Below are positions 1 through 8,090 of a DNA stretch of 23,899 nucleotides, piece after piece; position 1 is the first letter of the stretch, and each line of letters opens with the position of its first letter. This DNA is from Firmicutes bacterium UBA5389 (GTDB lineage Bacteria; Bacillota; DTU025). A program made the translations under genes and the position numbers. Under the pieces are notes generated by a model, which was not told the origin of the DNA, did no database searches, and saw only the letters and a program-made list of their open reading frames with translations. The stretch is taken from NCBI GenBank assembly GCA_002409965.1, contig DHON01000020.1, positions 1 through 23,899 on the forward strand, given 5' to 3'.

Positions 1-248
1 GGATATTACTCGCACAGGCTCCTATCGCTAGACTCACAGAGCGAATCAAGCACGCTACTCAGGATATGGTCAGGCCGACAGATGCGGAGAGCAAGGAGGT
101 CGAGACAAGCAGCAGTTGCATTGTAATCGTGCCGGTTATGGGTTAGCATGGTGATACTGGCACCACTGGAATACATTGAGGTACAATCATGATTTCGGTC
201 GCGGAGAGGGCGAGCATCACGCAAGACGAAGGATACGGAGGTGTTCGA

Positions 249-1106
249 GTGAGAAGCATCAAGAGGCTACTGGCAATTGTGACGGCGTTGTGCCTGATGC
301 CGCTGTCAGCCGCTATGGCATCGGCGGGCGGAGATTCTTTCTCTGGTAAGGTTGATGTAGGCGGTTACGGCATTTACTGCGAACTGTCTGCTAAAGACGG
401 ACCCATAGTCGTGTTTGAGACCGGTTTGACTGACGCACATGATTCGGAGTTGGCTCCGGGCGTAAAGGCAAATGAGCCTATTGGGGATGAAATAGCAAAG
501 GTGACAGGTACATTCATGTACGACAGGGCGGGGCTAGGCCAAAGTGACGCAAGGACAATAGCTCCGACTCTTGACGCCAAGGTGACAGAGTTGCATAACG
601 CGTTGGAGAGACTGGAGATTAGCAGCGGTATAATCTTCATAGCGCATTCAGTGGGTGGGTATACAGCTAGAGTATATGCAGCTAAGTACCCTGGCGATGT
701 GCTAGGCATAGTGATGCTTGACTGCTCAAGCGAACAGCAACTACCGATCATAGAAGAACTGGTCAAGCCTATTATGCCAGCTGAGGTGTGGGACGCCTAT
801 CTGCAGCAGTTCGATTGTGAGGGTGGATATGATGCCGCCAAAGGCTGGGCGGCTGAGGTTGTGGCGGCTAGCACCAAGGACGCGCTGAGACACGTTCCCC
901 TCACGGTAATATACGGGACCAACCATGGTATGGGTGATGAAATGGAAGCCACATGGGCGGAATGGCAGGAAGGATATGCAGGTCTGTCGGATGACTGCAA
1001 GGTGATCAGGCTGGAAGGGGCTGGGCACTATGTACAAGTGGACCAGCCACAGGTAGTGATCGACGAGATCAAGGCGATGATCAATAAGGTAAGAGGCGGC
1101 GACTAG
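249..1106 (+). CDS. Exported alpha/beta hydrolase
   Basis: The 285-residue product has an N-terminal signal peptide (basic RSIKR, then a hydrophobic stretch, ending near AMASA), so it probably acts outside the membrane. The body reads as an alpha/beta hydrolase: an FETG oxyanion-type turn, YDRAGLGQSD, a nucleophile elbow HSVGG (Ser about 134) and a C-terminal GAGHY (His about 260). The acid is either the Asp in VMLDCSS or one in GMGDE. I chose GTG 249 rather than ATG 189 because GGAGGTG at 237-243 lies five bases upstream and the signal peptide then starts at the right place. The substrate cannot be told from the sequence; a lipase/esterase-like role is only a family guess. The gene stands alone, followed by transposase debris. 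Confidence 0.85.
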   Translation: MRSIKRLLAIVTALCLMPLSAAMASAGGDSFSGKVDVGGYGIYCELSAKDGPIVVFETGLTDAHDSELAPGVKANEPIGDEIAKVTGTFMYDRAGLGQSDARTIAPTLDAKVTELHNALERLEISSGIIFIAHSVGGYTARVYAAKYPGDVLGIVMLDCSSEQQLPIIEELVKPIMPAEVWDAYLQQFDCEGGYDAAKGWAAEVVAASTKDALRHVPLTVIYGTNHGMGDEMEATWAEWQEGYAGLSDDCKVIRLEGAGHYVQVDQPQVVIDEIKAMINKVRGGD

Positions 1107-1112
1107 CCTTCA

Positions 1113-1130
1113 CTGTCGGGTATACGACAG
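1113..1130 (+). terminator. Small hairpin after the hydrolase gene
   Basis: CTGTCG (1113-1118) pairs perfectly with CGACAG (1125-1130) around a six-base loop, a few bases after the hydrolase stop. No T run follows, so this is at best a weak or processing hairpin. Confidence 0.3.
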
Positions 1131-1644
1131 CTAAACCCGTGCCGGGCTGGGGCATTCATGTCTCCGGTCCGGCGCCCTTTATCTCTCTCCTTTCCTGTGA
1201 TGCTTCTCTCTTCGACAGGCCTCCCTTCGTTCTCCTCCCACGAGGCCGTACACTTCAAGCAGAACGCCCTTATGTACTGTCAATTACCGTGAGCAGGGAC
1301 ACGGTTCCGGCGGTCTCTGAAGCATGAAGATCATCCATGTTGTCGCACCAGTCGCCTCGTCCAAATATCCCGCGCACCAATGCCCATGTTCAAGGGCTGC
1401 GTAGAACTCGTTTCCTCCAAACGGCCAACGAACGATTGGGCCCATCGGGCCTGGTCAAGTCCGAAATGTGCTGCAAAATCGATCCCCGTCGAACGGGTTT
1501 GTGCCCAGGTAACCTGGGAGGACCGCGTCTGGGTCCGCCCATGTTGTTCCATCGTCCTGCGTTTGGTCCGTCTTGCCGCGGCTGGTCATTCCACCCAAGC
1601 CGGGTGGGCATTGCACTCCGGCTCGGCGTGTCATGCTAGAGAGT
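1131..1644. other. Gene-free stretch
   Basis: I see no convincing coding sequence on either strand. The open frames here have no recognisable motifs, no good ribosome binding sites and compositions typical of shadow frames. The right edge meets the IS256 transposase remnant, so part of this may be decayed insertion-sequence DNA. Confidence 0.5.
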
Positions 1645-1848
1645 TCAGGACGCCCGTTGCGCAGCGATCGGCAACGGTTGAGCCTCGCCTGATTCGCACG
1701 CCTGCTTCCATCGCCAGTATTCCTCCATGTTCAGGTAGCGGCGGCCGGTCGACCAGGTTTCGTCTATCTCCATCAAAACGGCTCCGATCAGCCTGATAGC
1801 GGACTCGTCGTCCGGAAATATCCTGACGACCCTCTCGCGCCCGATGCC
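1645..1848 (-). pseudogene. IS256-type transposase, C-terminal remnant
   Basis: The minus frame ending at 1645 encodes RERVVRIFPDDESAIRLI, then GAVLMEIDETWSTGRRYLNM and EEYWRWK. This is the characteristic C-terminal end of IS256-family (Mutator-like) transposases: VVRIFPN/D, a hydrophobic helix, then E..W..GRRYL. The rest of the protein, including the DDE catalytic part, is absent. Upstream of about 1848 the frame stops resembling the family and runs opposite to the IS1634 remnant that starts near 1901. It is a dead fragment left by an old insertion or deletion. Transposase family assignment rests on these motifs only. Confidence 0.7.
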
Positions 1849-1900
1849 AGGGCAGCCCTTGGGAGAGCCATGAGCGAGAATCGCGATGCCCTCTACGTGA

Positions 1901-2518
1901 TCTCGGAGGGACGTACTAGCCGAAGAAGTGGTTCTCAAAAGGTCCAGGCCTGGCAGACCGCCGAAAGACGAACCCATCGCTACGAGAACCGCATATAGAG
2001 TGAAGGCTGCGGTGGGCGATCTGAAGGAGCAGGAGTACGCAGAATTGAAGCTCAGAGCCTCTTGCTTTGTGCTGATCACCAACATGCTCGACTCAGAGGA
2101 GAGACCGGCCGCAACGGTACTGCGGGACTACAAAGAACAAACCGCTGTCGAGCTGCAGTTCAGAGCCATAGAGGAACCGGAGTTCGTAGGGGCCCTGTTC
2201 GTGAAGAAACCCGAAAGGCTGGAGGCCCTTGCCTACTTAGTTCTCCTTGCAGCCATGGTTCGTGCAATCATCCAGCGCCGGGCCCGACGCTATGCAGAAG
2301 CCAAGGACGAAGAGCTGCCGATACCGGGCAAACGAATGACGAAACGGCCTACAGCTCGAACGATCCCGGATTCGTTCGACGCTGTCATAGTGGTGATCCT
2401 CCCCGACGGCCGCCGAGCGCTGTCCGAATCGAAGATGTTTCCCGACAAGATGTTCCGTGCACTGGAAGTATCGCCATCCGTCTACGTTACCGTCCCGCAC
2501 GAAACGCGAGACCCATGA
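1901..2518 (+). pseudogene. IS1634-type transposase, C-terminal remnant
   Basis: This open frame of about 205 codons carries the C-terminal part of an IS1634/IS4-superfamily transposase. In order it shows RPGRPPKDEP, CFVLITNMLDSEE, a YKEQTAVELQFRAIEEPEF block with the catalytic-region Glu, LFVKKPERLEALAYLVLL, and a tail beginning RPTART that ends at TGA 2516-2518. The N-terminal half with the first catalytic Asp residues is missing, and there is no start codon with a ribosome binding site; the frame opens after TGA 1898-1900. It cannot encode an active transposase. Related pieces occur at 4380-4640 and 7150-7584, so several copies of this element once inserted here. Confidence 0.8.
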
Positions 2519-2982
2519 AACTCAGAAACCGAATGCCCAATCGCCTAGCATCAACCTGCAAGCTCCATATTGGATTGGGTTCTCTTTGCTGTACCTGCTC
2601 TTGGGATGGGTAATGTACGAGTTGTCGTACGAATCGCATCTGAGTTACGCCTCCCCCAACGCCCAACAGGCGTCTAGCAGGGATTATAACGCAAACTGGC
2701 ATATCGCGCTGGACCGCACTGAGACCCTTTGCACCCGGAGCCCGACCGCGGGGGCTCTTCAGTGGGCCAAGCGAAAGCTGCCATGCAGGACTAAGGCATG
2801 CCATAGCGAAGTACATTTGTAGCTAAGGATGGCAGTTCGTTGACGGGTATCGGCCGTGGCATGAGCTCTGGAAACTTGAACCGCCGCATGTTCCGCATGA
2901 GGAAAGCGTAGAATTGTACCGCTAGACATGGTGCCTGCGCGGAGCATTTGTGTGGCAGGAATCGGGGAAAGGAGCTGGCTGT
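2519..2982. other. Gene-free spacer upstream of the toxin-antitoxin pair
   Basis: No frame here looks coding. Just downstream of the IS1634 remnant a GC-rich inverted repeat (GAGCCC with GGGCTC, near 2737-2756) could be part of the element's end. The last bases hold the ribosome binding site AAAGGAG (2968-2974) of the next gene; its promoter presumably lies in this spacer, but I see no clear -35/-10 pair. Confidence 0.45.
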
Positions 2983-4047
2983 GTGATACCATCAGTAGAA
3001 CGGAACCTTTGGATTTCGATAGACGGTGAGGAGACCAGAGAGGGTGTCCCGCTGCAGCTTCTTTCAGCGGTGTTCTCTGGTGTACAGGAGACCATTTACC
3101 ACATCGCGATGGCCGAATCTGGCCGTGATATGCGCAGTAGAGCTCGGGTGCCCGATGGAATTCGCACACAGTACCAGCTAATACGTGTTGCGGAGCACAA
3201 CAGCGTGTATACTGTTGAGGCTGCGTTTTCGCCCTCTGAGCAAGCGATGCTGCCATTTGCCCAGAGCAATCGATCAGCGGTACTTGACAAATATACCTCC
3301 CTGTTGAGTGCCCTGTCGGAATCCAAGGATAACAAGATATCTGTGCTCTTTCCCGACACAGCGTGGCGCAGAAGGATACTCCGCTCCGTAGAGAACTATT
3401 GCCCAAAGAAGGGTGATCAGTGGCATTTGTCTATCGGCCACAAGCGCGATGGAACTCTGACAATGCTGTCGCCAGTAACCCGCGACTACATAGGCCATCT
3501 CCTTGTTGAGCCGGGATTCGACGACATGACAGTGAACGGCGAGCTAATGCGCGTGCACCTAGATGAACATAAGATTGGGATCTACTATCAACCAACAGGC
3601 CGTGTTCTAGACTGCTACTATCATCCTGATCTGGAGGACCTGATCGTGGAGAACCTGAAAGGGATCATGCACGTTACCGGCAGAATTCAGCTTGATGCAA
3701 ATGGACTCCCTGACAAGATTATGGATGTCACTGATATCCGGCCCCTTGATCTTCGACCGCTCATGCTCAAAGCGGTAAAGAGCGCCGATGAAACGCTTGT
3801 TTTCAAACAGGCTACATCTATCGAGCCATCCTACGAGGACGACCAGGTTGTGTTTGAAGTGCCAAACTTGCACGTGGTTGCCTGTGGCGACACGCGAGAA
3901 AATGCAGTGGAGGAGCTCTTTTCGGATCTCATCTGGTTGTGGAAAGAGTACGCCCTCGCACCCCGTGAAGAGCTATCTAGAGACGCTGCAGAGCTTGCAG
4001 AACGCCTTCGCAGCATGGTTGAGGAGGCTCCGGTTGCTAATGGGTGA
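2983..4047 (+). CDS. Large antitoxin-like protein, partner of HicA-like toxin
   Basis: The 354-residue product has no family I recognise over its first two thirds. The C-terminal end, from EDDQVVFEVPNLHVVACGDT through ENAVEELFSDLIWLWKEYA to ELAERLRSM, resembles HicB-type antitoxin folds: a beta strand pair, a G-D-T turn, then a helix with E-A/V-x-E-L. The middle contains an acidic, beta-rich stretch (GHLLVEPGFDDMTVNGELMR) of unknown role. GTG 2983 is preferred over GTG 2950 because AAAGGAG sits eight bases upstream. The stop overlaps the start of the next gene by eight bases, so the two are translationally coupled. HicB proteins are usually much shorter, which makes the long N-terminal region the odd part. 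The antitoxin call is an inference from context and the C-terminal pattern. Confidence 0.6.
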   Translation: MIPSVERNLWISIDGEETREGVPLQLLSAVFSGVQETIYHIAMAESGRDMRSRARVPDGIRTQYQLIRVAEHNSVYTVEAAFSPSEQAMLPFAQSNRSAVLDKYTSLLSALSESKDNKISVLFPDTAWRRRILRSVENYCPKKGDQWHLSIGHKRDGTLTMLSPVTRDYIGHLLVEPGFDDMTVNGELMRVHLDEHKIGIYYQPTGRVLDCYYHPDLEDLIVENLKGIMHVTGRIQLDANGLPDKIMDVTDIRPLDLRPLMLKAVKSADETLVFKQATSIEPSYEDDQVVFEVPNLHVVACGDTRENAVEELFSDLIWLWKEYALAPREELSRDAAELAERLRSMVEEAPVANG

Positions 4048-4333
4048 CGAGAAGCGCAGGAGAGTCGAAAGTGCATTGTGCAAGAAGGGCTTCCGCAAAT
4101 CAAACGCTAGCCATCGCAGGTTCGTGTTTCACACTAGCAGCGGCAAGAAGACATCGGTATGGACCCACATGAGTCACGGATCCTGCCACAGAGATCTTTC
4201 GGAACTCCTCCTCCGGAAGATGGCTGGTCAGTGCCGATTGTCCTATCAGCAATTCACGAGACTGATAGAGTGTCCCATGTCACGCGAGGAATACGAGTGC
4301 CTGTTGGTGCAGAGCGGGCACGTGAACGAGTGA
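4040..4333 (+). CDS. HicA-like toxin (putative mRNA interferase)
   Basis: The 97-residue basic protein matches the layout of HicA/YcfA-like double-stranded-RNA-binding toxins. It has an N-terminal helix KRRRVESALCKKGF, the conserved histidine in SHRRFVF (residue 25), the GKKTSVWTHMSHG strand-turn, and a C-terminal extension LSYQQFTRLIECPMSREEYE seen in a clostridial and archaeal subgroup of the family. Members of the family cleave mRNA when not bound by their antitoxin. ATG 4040 overlaps the upstream stop; GAGGAGG at 4021-4027 may help initiation, but coupling to the upstream gene is more likely. Here the antitoxin-like gene comes first, the reverse of the textbook hicA-hicB order. The toxin family call is fairly firm; activity is untested. 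Confidence 0.75.
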   Translation: MGDEKRRRVESALCKKGFRKSNASHRRFVFHTSSGKKTSVWTHMSHGSCHRDLSELLLRKMAGQCRLSYQQFTRLIECPMSREEYECLLVQSGHVNE

Positions 4334-4379
4334 GACTTACCTCTCCTTGAGATCGCCCACCGCATCCCTCGCCCTATAG

Positions 4380-4640
4380 TGGTCCTAGTGGGGACGGGTT
4401 CGTGTTTCCTTGGCATGCCAGGCCCGGATCCTTTGAGAACCAATTTCTCGGCTTGTACGTTCCCCAAGATCACGTAGAGAACGTTGCGATTCTCACTCTT
4501 GATTCTTTCAAGATACCCTCGTCGACGTCGAAGATCTTGTCCAGGGTGCGGCCTAGCACAGAGTCATTGAAGTCCTCGGCCGCGGCCCAAATCACAACCT
4601 GGAGCAGGTCGGGGCGGTGGTCTTTGCCATGCCCGAGCCG
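4380..4640 (-). pseudogene. Scrambled IS1634-type transposase fragments
   Basis: Read on the minus strand, GHGKDHRPDLLQVVI (about 4634-4590) matches the strongly conserved N-terminal catalytic block of IS1634 transposases (usually GHSKDxRPDLxQ). About 140 bases further, in another frame, LVLKGSGPGMPRKHEPVPTR (about 4449-4381) matches the RPGRPPKDEP segment of the remnant at 1901-2518. Between them lies DFNDSVLGRTLDKIFD, like the GRxLDxLY block that normally precedes KDHRPDL. No frame is continuous. This is a decayed, internally deleted and apparently rearranged element. Confidence 0.55.
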
Positions 4641-4840
4641 GCGCAGTTCTTCCTCGTCTTCGGCTGAGTGGGCATTTGCCTCTGCTGAGGCGTCAGACTC
4701 GAGTTGCAGGCATGCTTGCCATTTCAGATGACGCAGCCGCGGAACCGAAGGCGGAGGAGAAGATAGGCAATGCAGCGAACAATTGCATAGATCCTGCAAA
4801 TTACTTGTCTTGTTAGCCAGCCGCCTGGAGGGATTTCGAG

Positions 4841-5101
4841 GTGGAATTGCCATGCTCAGATTTGTGGCACCCGCACCCGACATGGTCCCTGCAACCGGTG
4901 ATGCTGGACGATACGTGCGATGCTGCGGACTGCTCTCACGCATCTGTCGTGCGCGTGGCGCGCAGCATCGCAACAGAATGCGGGCGAGCAAGGTTGCTCA
5001 AGAAGAACTTCAACATGACACCAGCCAACCTAATACGATTCATCTACCATATGTCCCCAGAGATTGTCGCGCTGCGACCCAATGAGGCGATACTCGTATG
5101 A
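4841..5101 (+). CDS. Small protein coupled to a broken ATPase gene
   Basis: This 86-residue protein is unrecognised. It starts at GTG 4841 with GGAGGG (4827-4832) eight bases upstream, and its TGA overlaps the ATG of the next gene as ATGA (5098-5101), the usual sign of translational coupling. The N-terminal half is rich in Cys, His and Trp (PCSDLWHPHPTWSLQP); the C-terminal half is helical (LLKKNFNMTPANLIRFIYHM). By position it could be the small 'middle component' that accompanies ABC-type ATPases in three-component defence-like systems, but I cannot show sequence similarity. It may also be the tail of a longer decayed gene, since the frame is open back to 4817. Confidence 0.4.
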   Translation: MELPCSDLWHPHPTWSLQPVMLDDTCDAADCSHASVVRVARSIATECGRARLLKKNFNMTPANLIRFIYHMSPEIVALRPNEAILV

Positions 5102-6460
5102 ACATAAGAATTCGGGGCCTATTGGCTAATACTCGTAGGACCACAGAGCGAATAGATCTCTCTGAGACCGTGACCTTCCTATATGGCCCGGTCAGCACAG
5201 GCAAGTCAACCGTGGCCCGACTCATAGACTTCTGCCTCGGCGGTGACCTAGAGCGTACACCCGCGATTCAGCAGGAGTTCGTTGCTGCAGAGCTATGGCT
5301 CAGTCTAGGCAATCACGATTGCACCATTGAACGAGCAGCCGATGACACCCGGAGTGTGCGGGTTACGTAGTCGGGCCCAGACGATGTCGGTGGCTCCGTC
5401 AACGCCCCGCTCCGCGCACAGGCAGGACCGCTGATCGATGCAGATGAGCAGAGAACTAGGCGTGAGGCCGTGCAGCAGATTCGTGCTTTCATGGCCCGCT
5501 TTGAACTAGGATCGGAGCCTGATATCGCTAATCAGCTTCAGGCCACCGAGCGCGCACTCTCCGAGGCCAAGCAAAGACGTACGGAACTCGAACACGCCCG
5601 TTCTGCACAGACACATCCGACGGACGATCTACGTGAGCACTTGCGGCGTCTGAGTGCAGATATCGGCAATATGGTCCAGGCCGTTTCTAATTCCCAGGAG
5701 TTGATTGCCGAACAGAAGGCTCTTCGGGCCGAGTTGATCACGACGAAGATCAGGGCCGAGCGGGCTGAGCAGGCGGGAACTGTGTTCAGCGGGATTCGCT
5801 ATGAACGCTGCCCGGAATGTGGCAGAGACCTATCGGGACGTCCGCACGATAATGAGCTGTGCTGTCTGTGCGGTACTGCTCGGTCTGCCGATGTCGGCAG
5901 AAACTCGCTGGAACTAGAGGTACTCCGGCGAGATCTCAACGAGCGAATTGACCAGATTGGCGACTCCATTACGCGGCGGGAGCGCGAACGTGATCGCATG
6001 TTGGTACGGTTAGTGCGGGCAAAGCAACGCAAGGCATCACTAGATAGGGAACTGCAGGAAGAACCCGCCCGATACGACTCAGCATTCATTGAAAGTATGC
6101 GCGGCACAGAAAGGGAAATCGCAACGCTCGTCGAGCGCATCAGTTCTCTGCAGCGGTTGCATGACATGCCCCAAGCCATCAATGCACTAGAAGAAGAAGC
6201 CGGAGCTCTGCAGGGCCGCATCGACCAGCTGAAGACATCTGCCGCCGAGGAGCAGAAGCGACTGCGAGATGCTGACGAGAACATCTTGGCCATTGCTGCT
6301 GAGTTCAAACGCATAATGCTGTCAGTTGACTTTCCAGGAGTGTCACAGGATGACCGTATTGTTATCGACCCCCGACACTGAGCTACCAGGCTTCTTGGAG
6401 CGCCGCATGGCCGGTGAACCGAATGCTCCCAGCCTGATTCCTTACTACGAAGGCCCATGA
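5098..6460 (+). pseudogene. Broken SMC/ABC-like ATPase with zinc motif
   Basis: The reading frame from ATG 5098 encodes a P-loop (LYGPVSTGKST), then RLIDFCLGGDLERTP, and is interrupted by TAG at 5368-5370. The same frame continues after the stop without a good new start. It goes through a long coiled coil, a zinc-hook-like CPECGRDLSGRP followed by CCLCG, and a second coiled coil, and ends at TGA 6379-6381. Shifting one frame at a run of five C (6369-6373) restores DPDTELPGFLERR and extends to a TGA at 6458-6460. That stop overlaps ATG 6457 of the next gene. The fold is that of ABC-type ATPases of defence and DNA-repair systems, but the signature and Walker B half is absent. With an amber codon, a frameshift and a missing C-terminal half, it is most likely dead. 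Sequencing error at the C run is possible; it would not explain the missing half. Confidence 0.65.
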
Positions 6461-7071
6461 TAAGGAACTGGTGGCGGATGATGCAGAAACATACAGGTAC
6501 TACACTGGTACGCGGCATACCAAATGCTCTTTCGTGTACTAGGATCCTTGCCTCTGCGGCGATGCTGTTCTGCATAGGTTCAAGGCCAGCATTGTCAGTA
6601 ACCGTGTTGATCATTGTGTTGACAGATATCCTTGATGGGCACATTGCCAGAGCAACCAACAGTGAATCAGACGTTGGAGCCACACTCGATTCCATTGCTG
6701 ATTCGATATGCTTCATCTGCATAGCAGCGTACATGTTCATAACCGAGAAGGAGATGCTAATTCGTTATGTATTGCCTCTTGTATGCATGTTTGCCATCAG
6801 GTTCCTATCGCTGTTCATATGTTGGATAAGAAACGGGCATCCATATGCGCTGCATACAATCAGCAACAAACTGGCAGGTGCCACCATAATAGCGTGCCTT
6901 TTCGGCATCATGGCCTTCAACACATACAGACTAGTACCGGTGACGCTGGTAGTGGCGATGCTGAGTGCCATGGAAGAGATGATGATTATGGTGCTAATAG
7001 AGGTGCCAGACAGGAATGAGAAGAGCATTATCACAGCCATGCGTAGGAGAAACAGCGGCCCAGAACCTTGA
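6457..7071 (+). CDS. CDP-alcohol phosphatidyltransferase family membrane protein
   Basis: The 204-residue protein carries the complete family signature DX2DGX2ARX8GX3DX3D, read here as DILDGHIAR (Asp57-Arg65), Gly74, Asp78 and Asp82. These residues bind the metals and the CDP-alcohol. Several hydrophobic segments follow, as expected for an integral membrane enzyme that moves a phospho-alcohol head group onto a diacylglycerol, inositol or glycerol-phosphate acceptor. The length fits the family. Which lipid or polyol is used cannot be told. ATG 6457 overlaps the restored stop of the upstream ATPase frame (ATGA), supporting this start; ATG 6478 and 6481 are alternatives and there is no strong ribosome binding site. 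An orphan copy in accessory DNA is unusual, as housekeeping members sit with lipid genes. Confidence 0.8.
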   Translation: MIRNWWRMMQKHTGTTLVRGIPNALSCTRILASAAMLFCIGSRPALSVTVLIIVLTDILDGHIARATNSESDVGATLDSIADSICFICIAAYMFITEKEMLIRYVLPLVCMFAIRFLSLFICWIRNGHPYALHTISNKLAGATIIACLFGIMAFNTYRLVPVTLVVAMLSAMEEMMIMVLIEVPDRNEKSIITAMRRRNSGPEP

Positions 7072-7149
7072 CTCCGGAGGCTCACGTTCCGCATGTAGAT
7101 GTTCCCATCTTGGCATTTGGGGACGGGCCCGCCGACCGTATTGGTGAAG

Positions 7150-7584
7150 CATCTGTGTAGATATCGGCGGCAAAGCCTGCAAGCCGAAGGAATCGCGGTA
7201 CATCGAACCCATGCTTCGAATCCATCCAAACGCGGCGAACCACCCCTTCGTGTTCTACGTACGCCACTTGCACTGTGTCGAGCATGTCGAGGATCATCCG
7301 GACCGTCGGTCGCATTGTATCCCGCCGGGTATCATGATGGGCGTGCCCTCGGCTTCAAGGTTTTTGCGCACCCGCCTTTCCAGAAGGGTGGCTATGAGCA
7401 ACGCCATCAGTAGTACGTACCCCAACGCCTCTACACGGCTCTGCTTCTTGAGGAAGCTGAATCTCGCTTCCACCCTCGACTGCTGCTTGTACTCCCCCAG
7501 TATGCTGCTAGCCGGATGCTTCCCTGCATCCATTAGGTTGGTTATCAAGACGAAGTAGCTTTCGCGTTCGCGAGCCTGCTCCAC
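7150..7584 (-). pseudogene. IS1634-type transposase, frameshifted C-terminal remnant
   Basis: On the minus strand from 7584, YFVLITNLMDAGKHPASSI, the segment around GEYKQQSRVEARFSFLKKQ, and VEALGYVLLMALLIATLLER reproduce the C-terminal catalytic region of IS1634 transposases. After about 7315 the match continues in another frame (RPTVRMILDMLDTVQVAYV, then FLRLAGF), so there is a frameshift. One block between FLKK and RVEALGY (the FVKKPE part seen at 1901-2518) has been lost. No N-terminal half is present. It is closely similar in layout to the copy at 1901-2518 but in the opposite orientation. Confidence 0.75.
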
Positions 7585-8090
7585 CTGGGCTTGGTACAGT
7601 CAACATAGGTGATGTACTCGTCGCCGTAACCAACGAAATCGCCGATCTCAGAAGCCTCGTTGAGCAGCTAAGGCAGGAAAACAGCAGTGGAAGCATTTCC
7701 TTCGCTCATTGAACCTGGTACCTGCAACGCCGTTGTCGGCGATTTGCTTCAGCAACAGCGCCTTGCTTGTCCCACTCACCAACCGTTAGTGCCGTTCGCT
7801 AGGCCAGTAGTGCCTGAACCCCCGGCGTGCTAGTTCTGCCTCACCTCTCGTGCGTCGCAGTGACTCACGTTCCGCCTCCATCATTCGCGATACATCTACT
7901 CGCGATACATCAAGCTTCTCTCTACGCCCATGTTCTTCGCAGCGTCCTCATGGCACTGTAGCCTGCGATAGCCGGTTAGCTGCAGAATGTCGCTCATGGT
8001 TTTTGCCGGCCGCATCGTCGCGCGTTGCGCTTCGATGCAGCCGGTCTAGCACCTGCAGCCAGAATCCTCCACGAGCGTGTCTCGTTGGAA
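7585..8090. other. Gene-free stretch, probably decayed element
   Basis: No convincing gene on either strand. Short minus-strand peptide stretches (for example SDILQLTGYRRLQCHEDAAK near 7995-7935) look protein-like but are broken by stops and have no ribosome binding site. A 15-base tandem duplication of CGCGATACATC plus spacer lies near 7887-7913. The region separates the transposase remnant from the end of dhaK, and probably contains more degraded insertion-sequence DNA. Confidence 0.4.

Noticed and set aside
1380..1796. 138-codon plus-strand open frame over the IS256 remnant
   Set aside because: It lies opposite recognisable IS256 codons, has no ribosome binding site and no motif; it is a shadow frame.
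2457..2822. 121-codon plus frame with a hydrophobic stretch (possible small membrane protein)
   Set aside because: It begins inside the transposase remnant, lacks a ribosome binding site and has an irregular composition; only one short hydrophobic segment supports it.
5799..6740. 313-codon minus-strand open frame opposite the ATPase and transferase genes
   Set aside because: Ser/Arg-rich shadow of two recognisable plus-strand coding regions (zinc motif and CDP-alcohol signature).
7887..7913. Tandem repeat CGCGATACATC as a possible CRISPR or binding-site array
   Set aside because: Only two short adjacent copies, with no further repeats or spacers; more likely a slippage duplication.
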